DNA of 64,000 nucleotides. Origin: Hydractinia symbiolongicarpus. Taxonomy: Eukaryota; Cnidaria; Hydrozoa; Anthoathecata; Hydractiniidae. The DNA lies in contig NC_079882.1 of assembly GCF_029227915.1 (NCBI RefSeq), forward strand, positions 11,470,001 through 11,534,000, read 5' to 3'. The notes under the pieces were generated by a model. That model did not search any database. It saw only the letters and a list, made by a program, of their open reading frames with translations, and was not told the origin of the DNA. How positions within the stretch are numbered: position 1 is the stretch's first letter; each line of letters opens with the position of its first letter. Of this stretch, positions 23,826-37,560 are shown in pieces. The position numbers and the translations under genes were made by a program.

Positions 23826-26800
23826 ATGAGTTGTGGAAGGCACAGTTGTGATTGGATGACATGCACATTGTGTCGATCAGGCCGACAGTCATTATCTACT
23901 TTGCATAGAGCATCTCGTCGTAGTGTTGATTTTCCAGTATCTCAGCAGCAACCACCATGTGAACAGCAAGTATGCAATGTCTATAATCTATATGAAATTT
24001 AATGCTCATGCAAATCCTTTTTACAACCACTCTTCCTAGAGCAATATTTAGTATTTTTTCAAGTAAGGCCCTGTGGTACACATGATTTAAAGCACAAAAA
24101 GTCATCTGAAGGAAAGGGTTGTACAGCTGGAGCAAAATAAGCATATAAGCATATATATTCAGCATATAATTAGCACCATACCAATCATTCTGAAATGAAT
24201 TTCCTTGTTTGTGTTATTGTGAATTGTGAAACCATATAATAGTGGGAAATTAAGTTTATTTTTCAGCAATTCTTTTACCAAAGTGAATCCTTGGTAAATT
24301 GCTGAAGTGAAATTTAAAGGCTGTCAGCATGTCAACATAGTCGAGAAGTAATTCCTTAGCAACTTAATTTCTTTGTTATAGACACCAACTATATTCACAT
24401 CAATAGATGATGCATTTGATTCTGTGCAACAATACATGTCAGTGACAACAAGACAATGCAAGGTCTGTACACATTTGTTAATTATTGAATTGTGATGGTG
24501 ATAACTTTAACAATTATAAAGACTTTATTACTTATTTATTATTAAAGGTTTTAAAATCTTGCATTTGCAAAACTGAAACATAAATTGTATCCAGATACTT
24601 GTGCCGATTATATTAAACAACAGTCTTTTTACATCAGAAAAAACCCCTTTGCCCATTATATGGGACGGTATTGACAATTCTTTTTATTGTTCACTAACAT
24701 TGTATGTACACAGAGACCAAGTTATTACAGATTTACAGGCCTCGTCAGGAAGAAAAATGCTGGCGTGCGAGCTTCGCACGTCATGGTACTTCTTAATGAT
24801 TTTGAGGTGTGCGTTGTTCGCACGGCATAATTTTCAATGGCGTGAGATGGCGTGTGCTCATTTTTGTTCCATTTTTTTTTCGAATAATCATAGAACTCGC
24901 ATACAGCAACACTAATTTTGTCATGTTATGAAAAGCAGGTAATTTGTTGCGACGAAACTAAAATGTGAGATGCGTTCATTTTTCATTTTTTTGTAAAAAA
25001 AAAAGTATACGACGTAGCAACAGAACGAAGAAAAATTATAAAACATGCAAGTTAAAGTCATAAAACTCTTTCAGTTAATAACTTTTTTGTAAATATTTTT
25101 TTAGAGGTAAATATTTTTTATTTTTATATTTTTAAAAAAAATATATCATTAAACATTAAACTATTTTTTTATAAAAAAATCCCTAACGTTATTATTGTTG
25201 CTACGATCTTAAAACATTCCCCCCCTAAACAAAACAATAACAAGCTTTGTGACGTCCTGTTTCTATGCCGATGTTTTATAACTATACAGATTGTTGTCTG
25301 AGTTATAAAGCAATGATTGTTGAAAAATATTCAGAAAGCAAAGTCTGCATCTGGCAATTGATCACCATAACTATAATTAGATATCATGCTGACTCTGTGC
25401 TTGCGAAAGAACATGCTGGAAGTGATTTCTGCGAAAAAACATGCTGGAAGTGATTTCATATAACGAAGGTAGCGAAAGCATTTAAAGAAGTAAAAGACGA
25501 AAAAGTTGAACTTTAAAATTTATTTATTAATTTCAAAAGAGGAACTAAATTAAAAAAAAATTAAATGGTGAATTAAAATTAATGTCTTTCTTTTTTTTTC
25601 TTTAATATAACTCGCGAGGAACATGATATATTTTTTTAAAGATTTACTTGCGAGTAGTTTAATTATTGATTACTCTTATTTATTTTACTCTCACTCGCAT
25701 TGTACTCTCACTCTGAATTATTTTACTCACATTTATTTGTACTTCTACTCTCAAAGATGTGTAGCTTTACTCGCGATCGGCACTTTATATTATTCCCGTA
25801 GGCCTTCATTGAACAGAACATTATTTAATTTGGTGTGCGATTAGCGCACGACTGAGGTATTTAGTGTTTTTTTTGGCGTGCGAAGATTGCACAGGAACAT
25901 TCAAACATGGCGTGTGTGGGCGTGTGCGCGTGCGATCGCACGCCATTCCTGACGAGGCCTAGATTTACGTAAAGCTTAAAAAATTCAGAACATAATACGT
26001 TACTACTATTTGCATTTTTAATAGTTTGTCTTCCCAATCCAGTACCTTTAAGAAAAGTAACTATTTGCATATGTAAAAATTAAATCTACTTCGAGCTGTT
26101 TGGTGATAATTCTACTTTACTTTGGTCAAGATACTTGACAGGGTGATTAATTTCAGTTAATTCTGCAAGCAATTATGTATACTATTGGTATAATATATTC
26201 CATGTTTCAAATCTGTCAAAGTGCACTTTTCAATGTGCACAGTGGACTTGTAAGGTCGTAGATTATTTTATTAGATCCCAATTGTTTGAATATACTAATT
26301 GTTGTGGCTGAACTACTTCAGATTACAGGACTTTACGTGCCCTGGTATGAATTGTTGGTATGAAATGTCAATATTTAGAAAGAAGTGCAGCTTGCACGTT
26401 TTAAGACCATTAACCTGTCTTTTGCATATGTATTGTGAAGCTTATTGGCCAGCTGAGCAGTCAGCCTTTTTTAAAAGTACTGAAAAACCCACATTTAAAT
26501 TGCTACTATGTCAATAAGTTTAAACAGGGTAAAATTAATGGTGTAATAATTGATTGTTAATTACATATTATTTTTCCAGCGTTTTCACAAATCCATGTTG
26601 AAGAAGCACATAAGTGACAGTGATATTCTTCATGTGAAGAGGTTTCACTGCGAGCCACAACAAAAACATCAGAATAAAAATCCTGTAAGTTGTTGGACTA
26701 ATTTTAACTCTATTAGCACAGGGAGCGGGGGAGTACCTGTTGGCATAACTTTTGTTTGACATGTAGTTGAGTGCTTAAATTTTATGAATTTTCTTAACTT

Positions 26801-28524
26801 TTATTGGGGCTAGTAAGGAAATAAATTTTTTTGCATACTTTGCAGGGATCATTGCATTTTGTGCTGCAAAGTCTAAAAAAGCCTGGTGTTAAAAGGGTTC
26901 AATATTTGATGATATATAGTTTTCAATTTCACTATTAAAACAAATGTTTTTACCTTTTTGGTTCTTATAAAAAATTACAATTTGATGAATAAACCTTTAG
27001 AGCCTGTGACAAAAAATTTATATTTTCCAAGGATAACATTAAAAACAAGTTTCGAGTATTTCTATTACATTTTTAAATTCTAGAACTGACAAAAAAAATA
27101 TTCTATGTTTTTTGTAATTAAATCATTCTTGCATGTCACAATAACTACATGTATAATTACTTTTACAATTTACTGTTTTCATGTCCAAATTTTATTCTCT
27201 ATAAGCATTAGTTTTACTAACAGTTTTCACATTATCGAAAAAACAACAACCTGGTTTGTGAGTATTTTCTTGTTTCGTAATGTCATGCAGCATTTGTACA
27301 TCAAGCATTAGTAGGTGATGGCAAGGTTCTCTTATCACCGTCTTTGAAAGAAATTTAAAGAGGTCTAGCAATAACATACAAACTGTTTTCACAACATCAC
27401 TTGAAGTATTATTGTTAAACCAAAATATCTTGATATTGTTGTACAATCAATATACATATCCTTCTAAACAAATTAATTTTAAATATATATAAAGGATGCA
27501 ACTATATGTTTATTCTACCAATAATAGTTTTTGCCCTATTCAATTTTTGTTTACATCTCAACCAAAATACATTACACATGTTAATAATTTACCAATATTG
27601 TGCACTTCTAGCTTTAACTTGACAACCAATAGAAAAAAGTAACTGAAGGCTAATTTGGGTCAATGTTGTACTGCACTTACACATTCACACTGAAATGAAT
27701 TCAAAGGCCTCCGAATTCAAACAAAAACGTATTAATTCGAAAATAGTTTTATCTGTTTACATTCACTGAATTTTCATGACGACCAGTTTGCATCGGAAAA
27801 AATAAGCAAAATACAAGCAATTAATATGGATTTAACAGAATCCAAAAAAGAAATTTTGGGGGAACTTTTCCATTTTTTTTATCGTTTTCATGATGAATGG
27901 GTATACATTGTCAAAAACCAAGTATACAATGTATAAATTTTTACTTTTAGTTATGTGGCTTATGAACCCAGATAAATATTTCCAATTGTAAACACTGAAT
28001 AATTAAATCAGGAGTGTGACATTATCCTCACACTGTGGAATCAAAGAGTAGTGTCATCACAAGACTATCAAACTCCAATATTTATTTTAGTTATATATCA
28101 GGAAAAAAATAATCTAAGAAAGATAATGATAATGAACTTAACCAAACTAATCATAAGAAAGTATACCAGCAGTAAACACCTGGTTTTATTTTTTTGCCAA
28201 AGTTTATTATTATTTGTTTATAAGTAGATCAAATATGCAAAGACCTAGTCTTGTTATTTTTATAGATTTCTCCAGGCACAAAAGAGTTCAAATGCATGTT
28301 TTTTTTCTGTGTAATATAAAAGCAACCTATGTGTATTTCCCATAAGAACAAATTTTCTCTTACTATTTTTATTGTAGTTACAAAGAACAGAGAGCGTACA
28401 AGTTGAAGTAGCACCAGGAACGTATACTGTCAGTGCAGGAAGCTGGGGTTCTGACCGTCAACACACACATGTCGTACACGTGAGAGATGGTCAAACTGTT
28501 GATTTAACATTTGGAATGAACTAG
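23826..28524 (+). CDS. AKIP1: AKIP1 (A-kinase-interacting protein 1) homologue, four exons
   Basis: Exons are 23826-23969, 24382-24462, 26580-26684 and 28378-28524, all joined in phase 0, giving 158 residues. Exon 1 gives a Cys-rich start (MSCGRHSCDWMTCTLC). Exon 2 encodes SIDDAFDSVQQYMSVTTRQC, which resembles the vertebrate AKIP1 segment before its YYSS motif. Exon 3 ends with HVKRFHCEP, comparable with HVYRYHRGE. Exon 4 carries the diagnostic C-terminus: VEVAPGTYTVSAGS, then THVVHVRDGQTVDLTF, matching the PGTY...THVV...GQSVDL pattern of AKIP1. In vertebrates AKIP1 binds the PKA catalytic subunit and p65/RelA and modulates NF-kB signalling; whether this holds here is inference. Intron 2 contains a hAT-like element. 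CSPP1 starts 580 bp downstream on the same strand. Confidence 0.82.
24737..25960. mobile_element. 1.2-kb hAT-like non-autonomous transposon in AKIP1 intron 2
   Basis: Inverted ends AGGCCTCGTCAGGAA (24737) and TTCCTGACGAGGCCT (ending 25960) are flanked by a perfect 8-bp duplication, AGATTTAC (24729-24736 and 25961-25968). An 8-bp duplication is the hallmark of hAT elements. Several GTGCG...CGCAC palindromes lie at both ends (GCGTGCGAGCTTCGCACG on the left, GTGCGATCGCACGCC on the right), as expected for subterminal transposase-binding sites. No transposase is present; short frames inside are not recognisable. Confidence 0.88.
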
Positions 28525-28749
28525 ATATTGTAAAACATTTTGTAATTTTTTTTTGTTATTACGAATTTTATTACTATTTTTATTATTAAGGTACCTCAGC
28601 AAAATATTTCATTCAGTATTCATTCTTGTAGAAAAAATACTTCACTTTTTTATCTTCCATCCTCACACATAAATTTGATTAGATTTTATAAATTTAATTT
28701 ATATAACTTTTATTTATAAAAGGAGCTCTTTGTAAGATATGTATATATT

Positions 28750-28771
28750 AATAAAAGTTTTGGGCAATAAA
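28750..28771 (+). promoter_or_regulatory. Two polyadenylation signals of AKIP1
   Basis: AATAAA occurs at 28750-28755 and 28766-28771, about 230 nt after the AKIP1 stop and 330 nt before the CSPP1 start. This supports separate transcription of the two tandem genes. Confidence 0.55.
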
Positions 28772-29103
28772 TATCCAACCTAGTTTTAATTTTATGTGTA
28801 ATAGATTTATTGAAGTTTAGTTTGTAATAGCATTGATTTTCATCAAATGTGAATGTTCGTTTTGGGTACCATGTCAATAAAACTTGTTTTTAGAACTTGT
28901 AAAAAAAATTATGTGACAAAGACGTTTTTAGATAATAACTAGTTAGTACATGTTTACATAGACATTATTTTTCATGAATGATGTATCTGTACCAGGTAAA
29001 CCATTACTAGATATTTTAATGCTTCTTTATTTTTAGAAATAAAAAAATATATATTTTTTAGAAACAGTAGATATTACTATGTTAATGTATTACGAAATTA
29101 CAA

Positions 29104-32100
29104 ATGATGCAACTGGAAAATGACCTGAAAAATATTGAAAATGATTTATCTGTTTTTCTAAAATCAAAGAAAGCAAATTTGGTAAAAGATCGACTTGAAC
29201 TTCAAAAAAAATCCCCTTTATTGGATATTGCTTTTAATTCACAAGTTGGTCCTTTTCTCTTTATTAAGTCCTACATGCTAAATGTAAACGATAGATGTTT
29301 TTACCAAGCTTACTTTGTTTTGCTATGTTAGGAATTTGATAAAAGATCGGCAATAGTAAACATGAGGGCTGACAGGTATGTTAAGTTGTTAACATAAATA
29401 GATTTTAAGTTTGTTATTAGGTAAAATCTTAAAGTTAATTGTTTTCTTTTCTTAGAAATGAAGTCAATAAACTACAGTCAAAAAGTGGTATATACATTTA
29501 TTAATTAATTGTTTTGCATTTTTTTTATTTTACTTCCCTGCAATGAAATATTTTTGTATTGTTTTAAGAAGGTTTATCCTTGAATTTTGGTGGATATGAA
29601 AACAAGCAAGAAAAATTACGTGCAGAAAGACAAAAAGAATACAGAGATTTCCTAGCAGAGGTAGATATCTTTTCTGCATGTTGCATTTTTCTTTTGTAAA
29701 TAATATTGTTGTATTTTTTCTTTTAAATAATACTGTTTTTTTTTTACTTAATTTTGTTTAGCAAAACTTAAGGACACGGGCAAGGAATGAAATTCAGGTT
29801 GATGACAATAGAAACCAGGTAGCAGAAGTAAGTTAGTACAAGTTCTCAATGTAATTTTTTTGTTTTTTGTTTTCTTGTTGGTGCAGTAATTTCATAAGGT
29901 GGTTGTCCCTATGCTCACATAGAAATGTAATGGTGAAAAATAGTCAGCCCGGACAGCCCATCTCAGGTCTATTATCAACCCCTAAATATATAATTTATCA
30001 CTTTTAATTGCTTTTATTTAAATATATCGCAAAATTTAAGAATTTGAATAGCATTTTTACCATTCTGGGCCTTAAGTCCTAAAAACATTTTTAGGAAAAC
30101 CCTTAATCATGGTGGGTCCCTCTTTAGTCAATACACCCCCTCCCCTAAAACTTTGTAAACTATTTTGTCAGTCTTGATAGTTGCCCTGCATTATTTTAAA
30201 CATGCAGTGCTTTTATTCATTTTTAGTTGTATCTGATTAATAATTTTGGTATTTATATTTTAGAGATATGACAGACGAAAGGGTCAGTATATAATTCATT
30301 TTTCCAGTTTTTAAATCATGCAAGACTAAACAAAAAACGTTATTGTTTCCTTTTTATAAATATTTGAGATTGAAAAAAAAATTTTTGTAAGCGTTAACAG
30401 TCAAAAAACTTTTTATTTCTTTTTCTACACTCCTAGAATACTTTTTTGGTCATCTCGAATTCCTATGAATTTGTATAAAATTAATAATTGTTAAAAAATA
30501 TTAAACCTATTTCATAAATACATTTATGAATTATTTATAATTTGTATAGAATTGACTTTAATATTTCAAAATCTCAGATTCTCTGAAAATATCTCTCACT
30601 AAATAACTTTGATCTCTTATTCAGAATACAGATCTGATATTGATAAAGAATATGACGATTTTTTAAAGAGAAAGCAGAAAGAGGAAAAGGCGTACAGGTG
30701 TGTAATTTATTTATGTGAATAATTTGTAAACAAATGAAGATTTTTTTGTTATTTTTGTATTAGTTAATTTTTGCTGCTCTCTTCTTGACCACAACATTGT
30801 AGTAACGATTGTAACAACATTGCAAACATGTAAACTGCGCATTTTATTTCACACATAGTGTTTCCATAAAAAATTACAGACCAACGTCAAGAAGGCATTA
30901 AGGAATTTGTTTTTTTTATATAATCATGAGAAAAATGGCAGTAGAATTTTGCTATCAACTTCAGTTAAAGTCTAGAAGCTTTTAATCAAGTGATCACCAC
31001 ATAAAATATGTATTGTGGGCCTCACTCTTTGAACATATCACTTTGGTAAAAAAATTTATGTTACATAGAAAATAAAACTGAACCAATATGTGATGAGGGA
31101 AGCAGGTAACATATTAATGAGTCTATCAGGGATGGTATATGTGCTTGGTTAGTTTTATTGAAGTTATGAAACGTAGAAAGTTAATGTGTTAGTTTCTTTT
31201 ATATAGTTATGATGAAACTGTCGTGTAGCGAGCATGAAACGTAATTTGATTTGTGCTGGTAAATTTGATTTTAACTGAAGTACCTACTGAACATATTTTT
31301 AGAGTTCAATTTAGTGACCTTGAAGCGACCAATCAGACGTGAGGTTTTTACTTTTACGTATGCTGTGTACATTTTGAGTGGGTTGTTGTTGATCTGTGAT
31401 TTACCTGTTTAGCTCGAAAAAGAAAGTTATTGAATTCGACAGTGACGAAGAAGAACTCTTTAAGTTTGTGAGGATATTTTTTTGTACAATGTTAGTTGTC
31501 GTGATTTGTGTTGTTTTCTGTATTACAAAAATGTGTTTTTTATTCAGGTAACACGTGCTAAGCAGAAGAGACAACAAAGTGCAGATGCAGCGCCACGAAA
31601 GTATGACACTTATTTATGTGTTTTTAAAACGTAAGTAGGGTAGCATGAGGTGTATGTACCCTGTACCCTAACCGGGTTACCACTTAAAAAAGCATTTTGT
31701 GATGAATTCGGTATAAAATTGGAACAGTCAGGAAAAAGTGTTGAAAAACATAAACCTTAACTAATAAATAGCCAAATATGATTACGATCATTGCCCCTTG
31801 ATGACAGCTGTAAGTGTCAAAACATAGCCTAGAATAAACTCGCTTGTTCAGGACATAATATTTATATCATTTAATGACAATGACTAAACAAGTGGTAATA
31901 TTAAAGCTAAAAACATGATCAAGAAAAAGTCGTGGAATTTTTCGCCGAAACTATTTTTGGAAACTATTTTTAATCCATAAAAAAAGTTAAAATGACGATA
32001 TCAAAAATAAGCAATTGATAACACTCATTTACTCGCTTTTTTAAAAGTAAACATGTTTCCTTTGGTTAATGATTTTTAAGCACAAAAAAATAAAGTACAG

Positions 32101-35100
32101 GCTTTTGTGTGTCACTTAAAATAATCAGAAAAAAGGGTATATAATTTTGAAAAACTTTAGCCCATCTGCAATGTTTAATGATTTTATTTCTATTCTGTAG
32201 ACATGAATCATCGATCTTAAAAGATTTATCTCTAAAAGAGCGTTCCAACTCTGTGCCACCTGAGCTGCCAGCAGTGTTTGGCGGTATGTTAATGTTTTTC
32301 GTGTTACAATAACATAAAAAACACGGTTTATAACGGTTTTGAACGAGTTACAAAATATCCTTAAGTTGGAAAAATCGTCGCTGGTATAACATGCAATAGT
32401 CACTGTTTTTAGGTTCGAGCCGAACCTCTTTAGTAAAGGAACGCAATAAAAAATATCAAAAAGAACTTGAAGAACAGATAAAAGAGAGGGAGCTTTTGAA
32501 AGCCAAGTAAATAAATACTCTATATTTTTATTATATATGATAATTATTTTTATGGTTGCTGTCCAGCCAGCGCCGTACGCCCAAATCATAATTTTACGTA
32601 TAAAATTCGTACAGTTTTTACCTTGTTTCTCAAGAGAGAAGTTAAAAAGACTGGGGAGAGTAACTTCAGATATCGACATTACCGAAATCGAGGTTAGTTT
32701 TTTATAGCCACGGCAGACGTATCTATGTAAGGTTTATACAAGGAGCTGGTTTCATGTAAAAATCTCATCAATAATTTGACTTTTGTTGAAAAAATTAGCA
32801 ACGGGAGTATAAAAACATTGCCCTCAAAGTTTTGCATTCTTGAAATATTAATAAGTGGTATTTAAAAGACCTTTGATCCTAATCTAAGATTTACCAAAGC
32901 AAAAGATATTTTGCGGTCCAGTAGAGTCAGATTAATTTGGTGCTTTGCTTCAATAAAATGTTTGCGTGGATTAGGTTTGGGAAAATTTAGTAACTCAGAT
33001 TTTTAATAACACTTGGCGTGGATCTACTGTCTTAGATTTAGCCTGAATTTATTTAATGTGCTTTACAGAAAACTAAAATGCGTGATTTTACTTGTAGATT
33101 ACAAAAGATAAAAAATATAGTCTTCCGGTTAAAAAGATGATCAACGAAAGATCTGACAAAGCTGACCAACCATCACAATCAACAAACTATCCTCCTACGC
33201 AAAATGTGCCCCCTCTGAACCCGTATACAATGTTTATGAATCCTAATCCTTACCCTACAAACCCAATGCTTACTCCTATGATGACTAATATGCCACAATT
33301 TGGATGGAATAATTACGGTGCTATGGGTGGGGCAGGTATGAACGGGAATGGAATGATGGGGTTCTTTCCACAACCAGGACAAGTTGATGCGTATAAACAA
33401 GACCAGGAAAAGTTTTTAGCACCAACTCATATCAGTAAGTTTGTTTTTTCATTATCAGCCTACATTCGTACTGTAATTCTTTTGCAGTGCAATTCTACCC
33501 TTACATTTTTTGCAGGTGAAAAACCAACAGATGCCGTTAATATTCCTAAACGTCCAAACGTTCAACCACCAGGAGGTGTGTCAGTGGGAATGTTTGGTCA
33601 GTCAACAGGGCCTAGCGATTTGTCACTGAAAAAAGCGAAACAGCAGGAGTATCAAGAGGAGTTGAAAAGACAAGTAAAAAAGTTTTGCACATGTTTTTAT
33701 ACACAAATGTTATAATATAACTCGTCTTAATGAATGTCAGCTTGCTGTATTTACTCTCCGCTTAATTAATTGTTTTGCAGATGGAAGAAAAGCGACAAAA
33801 AGCTGATCAAGAGAAAGCCGCACTGGAAAGGTGCGTAGTGTTTTATTTTTGTTGTTTTTCGGTTGATTTGAAAGCATGTTTTTATGATTAATTTCGCCAT
33901 GTTTTTTTTTTTCAAATAGGTACGAAAGAAAGATGGAAGAAGAAATTGCAACGTACAATCCTTGGGGTAAAGGCGGTGGTGGTGCCCCAATGAGGACGCA
34001 AGATGGAAAGATAATGGGTATGTATATCACTACTAATCTATACTTTATATTATGCATATTCTGAATGCGTCTGTTTTACTGACTGACTGTGTAATATATT
34101 AGCTGATCTGCGAAAGCTTCGTAACCCTAACGATGTTACACAAACACATGATCATGCGGGCGTTAATTCGGGCGTTGTCGCTCCCAACCTTGAAAATGAT
34201 GGTTTTGAAATAAGTCCTTTGATGAAAGCGTTGGAAGCCTCTCAGAGTAATTACCAACCTGGGATTAGTGGTCTCAGCAACAATGGTAACGTGAATGGCA
34301 TCCTCAACAACAGTGGTAACATGGGTGGTAATCTCAACAACAGTGGTAATATGAGTGGCAATCTTAACAACAGTGGTAATCTCAACAATAAATTTTCACC
34401 TTCTTATGCAAGAGGAGCTGCACTAAAAGAACTGCAGGGTGTAAACAAGGTATTAAATAGTCACACCTTCCAGCTATCAACTTAATGATGTGTTTTTAAT
34501 TAATTTTCTCTTCTTTTTTTTTAGAGTCCCAGAGACAAACTTGAAATAAACGAATATAAAAGTTTCTTGCAGCAACAGGTAACTAATTCATTTGGACGTT
34601 TTGGCAAAAAGTAGTTTCACGTCTTATATCTAGTTTCAGGGTAGTAAAAAACTTGCTAAAATGTTATAGATTGATGAAAAGAAGAGGAAAGAAGAGGAAT
34701 TGAAAGAGCAGGCTCGTTTAGAGGAAGAGAAGGAGGTAAGTCTTCAAGATACATACAGGTGTGGTCTTTAATGAGAGATTCCTAATCAAATACACGTTTA
34801 TTTCAACTTAGAATCGAAGAATTGCGGAGCAACAAAGAAAAATACAAGAAGAGTATGAAATAGAAAAAGAAAAACAGCGCAAGAAAGAAGAAGAGGTTAC
34901 TATTTTGTAATTTTTTTTAGTGAGACAAATCTGTTTTTCAGTTCTGTAGTAAATGTTCATTCATATACAGATTCGCGAGCAAAATGACCAGCTCAGGCTA
35001 CTGGCAGAACGAAAAAAGTATGAAAAGGAAAAGGAGAAGAAAGAAATTGCGGAAGAATATGATAAACAAGTACAAAAAGAAGCTGAGATAAAACTGACGA

Positions 35101-37560
35101 GTAGAAACGAAGAATATTCTCCACAAATATTTCAACAAGAAAGATCGAATTCTCCTCCCGTACCAGCGATAGCCAAGGTAAAGGTCACATCTATAATTCT
35201 ATGACGCCTTTTACTTCCTTCGCTGTAACTTAAGAAACACCTGTTTTATAATCAGGGAAAGAATAAACGGCATCGTGTAAAGAAATCTGGTACTTCAAGA
35301 AAAAAACAAGATATGAACCAAGAGGGAATGGAATATCTTCAAGCCGTACGAACTAGTCTGGAACATGAGAAACAAGGTGGTTGTATAAATCCAATTACTT
35401 TTATGTCTTTTTGTTCTCGTTTGTATATGGTTTAAAATCCTTTACCGTAATGTTGATGTTTTGGCAAATATCTCTTTCATCTAGGTGATATTAATCGAGC
35501 TAACATGGAGCAGCAGAAACATCTCATTCGTCAGCTATCAGCTTTACGAAACCAGTTGCAGAAACAAGAGGTGAAAATCGAAACTGAGTTGAAGAAAAAT
35601 CAGGTATGTGATTGACTTAATTCTGCAGATGAAACTTGCTCAAGTACTTATGGTTCTCTGTAGCAGAGGGTACGAATGTTTGTTTAATTGCTTCTTTAGG
35701 TCAAATATTCTGAGCTTGCCACAAATAACCAGGAAAAGAGGTATGATGAAACTTTTTTAGTTTACTAAAAAAAATGGAATTGGCTGTTATTTATTTATTC
35801 ATTCATTTTGCTTTAAGTTATCACTCAAAACCACATACCAAGGATGTATTTGAGAAACTGGTGAACAAAAGTCCTGGAAGAGAAAAAAAAGTATTGTGAC
35901 TTCTTTTTATTATCTCACAATTCTTCCTTCTTTGCATTACTCCATCTGTTTGAGAAATCTAAAATGCCGGTTAGTAGTAAAATATAATGAATTATGAACA
36001 CTGACACGTTGGGACTCTTTTCATGTGGAAACGCAAACTTATTATACACAAATGTAACGTTTCATTCGATTGCTAACGGTTTATCCAAGTTTTTTAAAGT
36101 TCTGAAAATAGTTAAAAAGGAGGGATTTTTACAAAGCGAATTGGACGCGAATTTGCCGGCAAAATTTATCTGACCATGCGTAGTTTTCAAACTTTTTTTT
36201 TTTTTTTTGCAGCGAAATATTTCGCTCTAAACTTTTAACCAACTAAAACGCGGACTTAAGCGTTTATTCTTAGAAAAACTCATTACGTGAAAGAATTCAA
36301 AATGACTGTCTTGTTTTTAACATTCGAAAGAGTGCTGAATTTTTTGTTTCCCGTGGAAATCAAAAATATATTTAGCAGCTAATTCGCCGCCGATTTCGCC
36401 ATTTACAATTCGTGTCGTAAAGATATTTTCAGTTGCCATTCATGCAGGTAATCTTGGATTGTACTTTTTTTTCGTAAAAAGTTGGGCTTGTACTTTAAAA
36501 CGTTACTACGTATTTTTCAGGTTGAAATTGACAGGTTGAAATTAGAAGATATATCACCAGGTCTGGTTTCTCTATTTATTTATTTTTATTCAAAGTGATT
36601 ACGCGACTTCTAATTGGTGCTTTATGTTCCCATTTTCTTTAGTTAATTAATTATGTTTATCTTATTAGACTACTCTTCTGACTCTGATCACAAAACATTT
36701 GATGCTCAACAGCGGGAATACATGAGGTACGAGCCTAATCTAGTTTATTTTTTAATATGTTAAATGGTAAATTTTAAAAGCTTTCGTGTATTTTATTACA
36801 CGTAGACAACAAGAGATGCGTTTGAAAGCGTTGAGAAAAAACGTGGAAGAAAAATGTCCTCAAACCAGACCAGAACTTCAGGTGAGAATTGATATGTAAG
36901 TTTAGTAAGGAATACAGTGTTCTTCATTCACTCAAAACAACTGAACGCTTTTATAAAGTTTATATATTTTCAATTTTTATTTTTGTGTTATACGTATACA
37001 GACCGCCGAAAGCAAAAGATCGTTACTTGATTCCGACAGCAAATTTATATCAATGCATAGCAACGCCGTCGTCGTGCCGCACGATGACAACCGTCATATC
37101 GATGCACGTGCTAGGAGAAGGATGAAGGAAAAGAATTATAGCGATGTTACACAGGTATAAAAACTTTAAAATAGACCTTCTCATATAAACTTTTCTGTAT
37201 ATAAATTTTGTCATTTCCTAAACAGGATTATTTCGGTACACAGCCCAATGATGACACGTCATCGATTCGTACATTTCAAGTTGAGGATTTAGCTCGAAAA
37301 AACGAAAAAAGATTGCAGAAGCTTCGTGCGAAAAAAGGTAATTTTTCATAAACGTTTAAAAATGATTTTTTATCTATGAAATTTGATAACATCCAGTGTT
37401 GAAGTAGCAACAAATCTTTCACCACCGAAGAAAATTCTCTATGTTTTTAAAGAAGTCACGTGATACTTTTTTTTCTTTAGAAGACGACGAGGACGAGGAT
37501 GCTGACCATATTATTCGTAACTTTATGCGCAACGAAAGGTTGGAAAATAACTTCCATTAA
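29104..37560 (+). CDS. CSPP1: CSPP1 (centrosome and spindle pole-associated protein 1) homologue, 31 exons
   Basis: Exons with matching phase: 29104-29244, 29332-29375, 29456-29487, 29569-29660, 29762-29827, 30264-30282, 30625-30697, 31413-31467, 31548-31600, 32201-32283, 32413-32506, 32635-32692, 33098-33434, 33516-33673, 33781-33830, 33920-34017, 34103-34449, 34525-34578, 34670-34735, 34812-34895, 34971-35177, 35256-35376, 35485-35603, 35700-35740, 35818-35890, 36521-36560, 36669-36726, 36806-36881, 37002-37154, 37226-37337, 37481-37560. The CDS is 3084 nt, 1027 residues (human long form about 1250). CSPP1 hallmarks include [10 protein letters not shown] and EYRDFLAE near residues 75-103, [14 protein letters not shown] (about 228-241), the [12 protein letters not shown] motif (464-475), then long Lys/Glu coiled coils with EYKSFLQQQ and QLSALRNQL (about 601-820). 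An Asn/Gly repeat (NNSGN) lies near 524-560. The tail is acidic and ends [20 protein letters not shown]1 binds microtubule ends and acts at centrosomes, spindle poles and cilia. The first exon is the least certain. Confidence 0.92.

Noticed and set aside
33137-33715. 192-codon frame as a single exon
   Set aside because: It reads through a GTAAGT...TTTGCAG intron and ends in the next intron. The CSPP1 exon chain explains it better.
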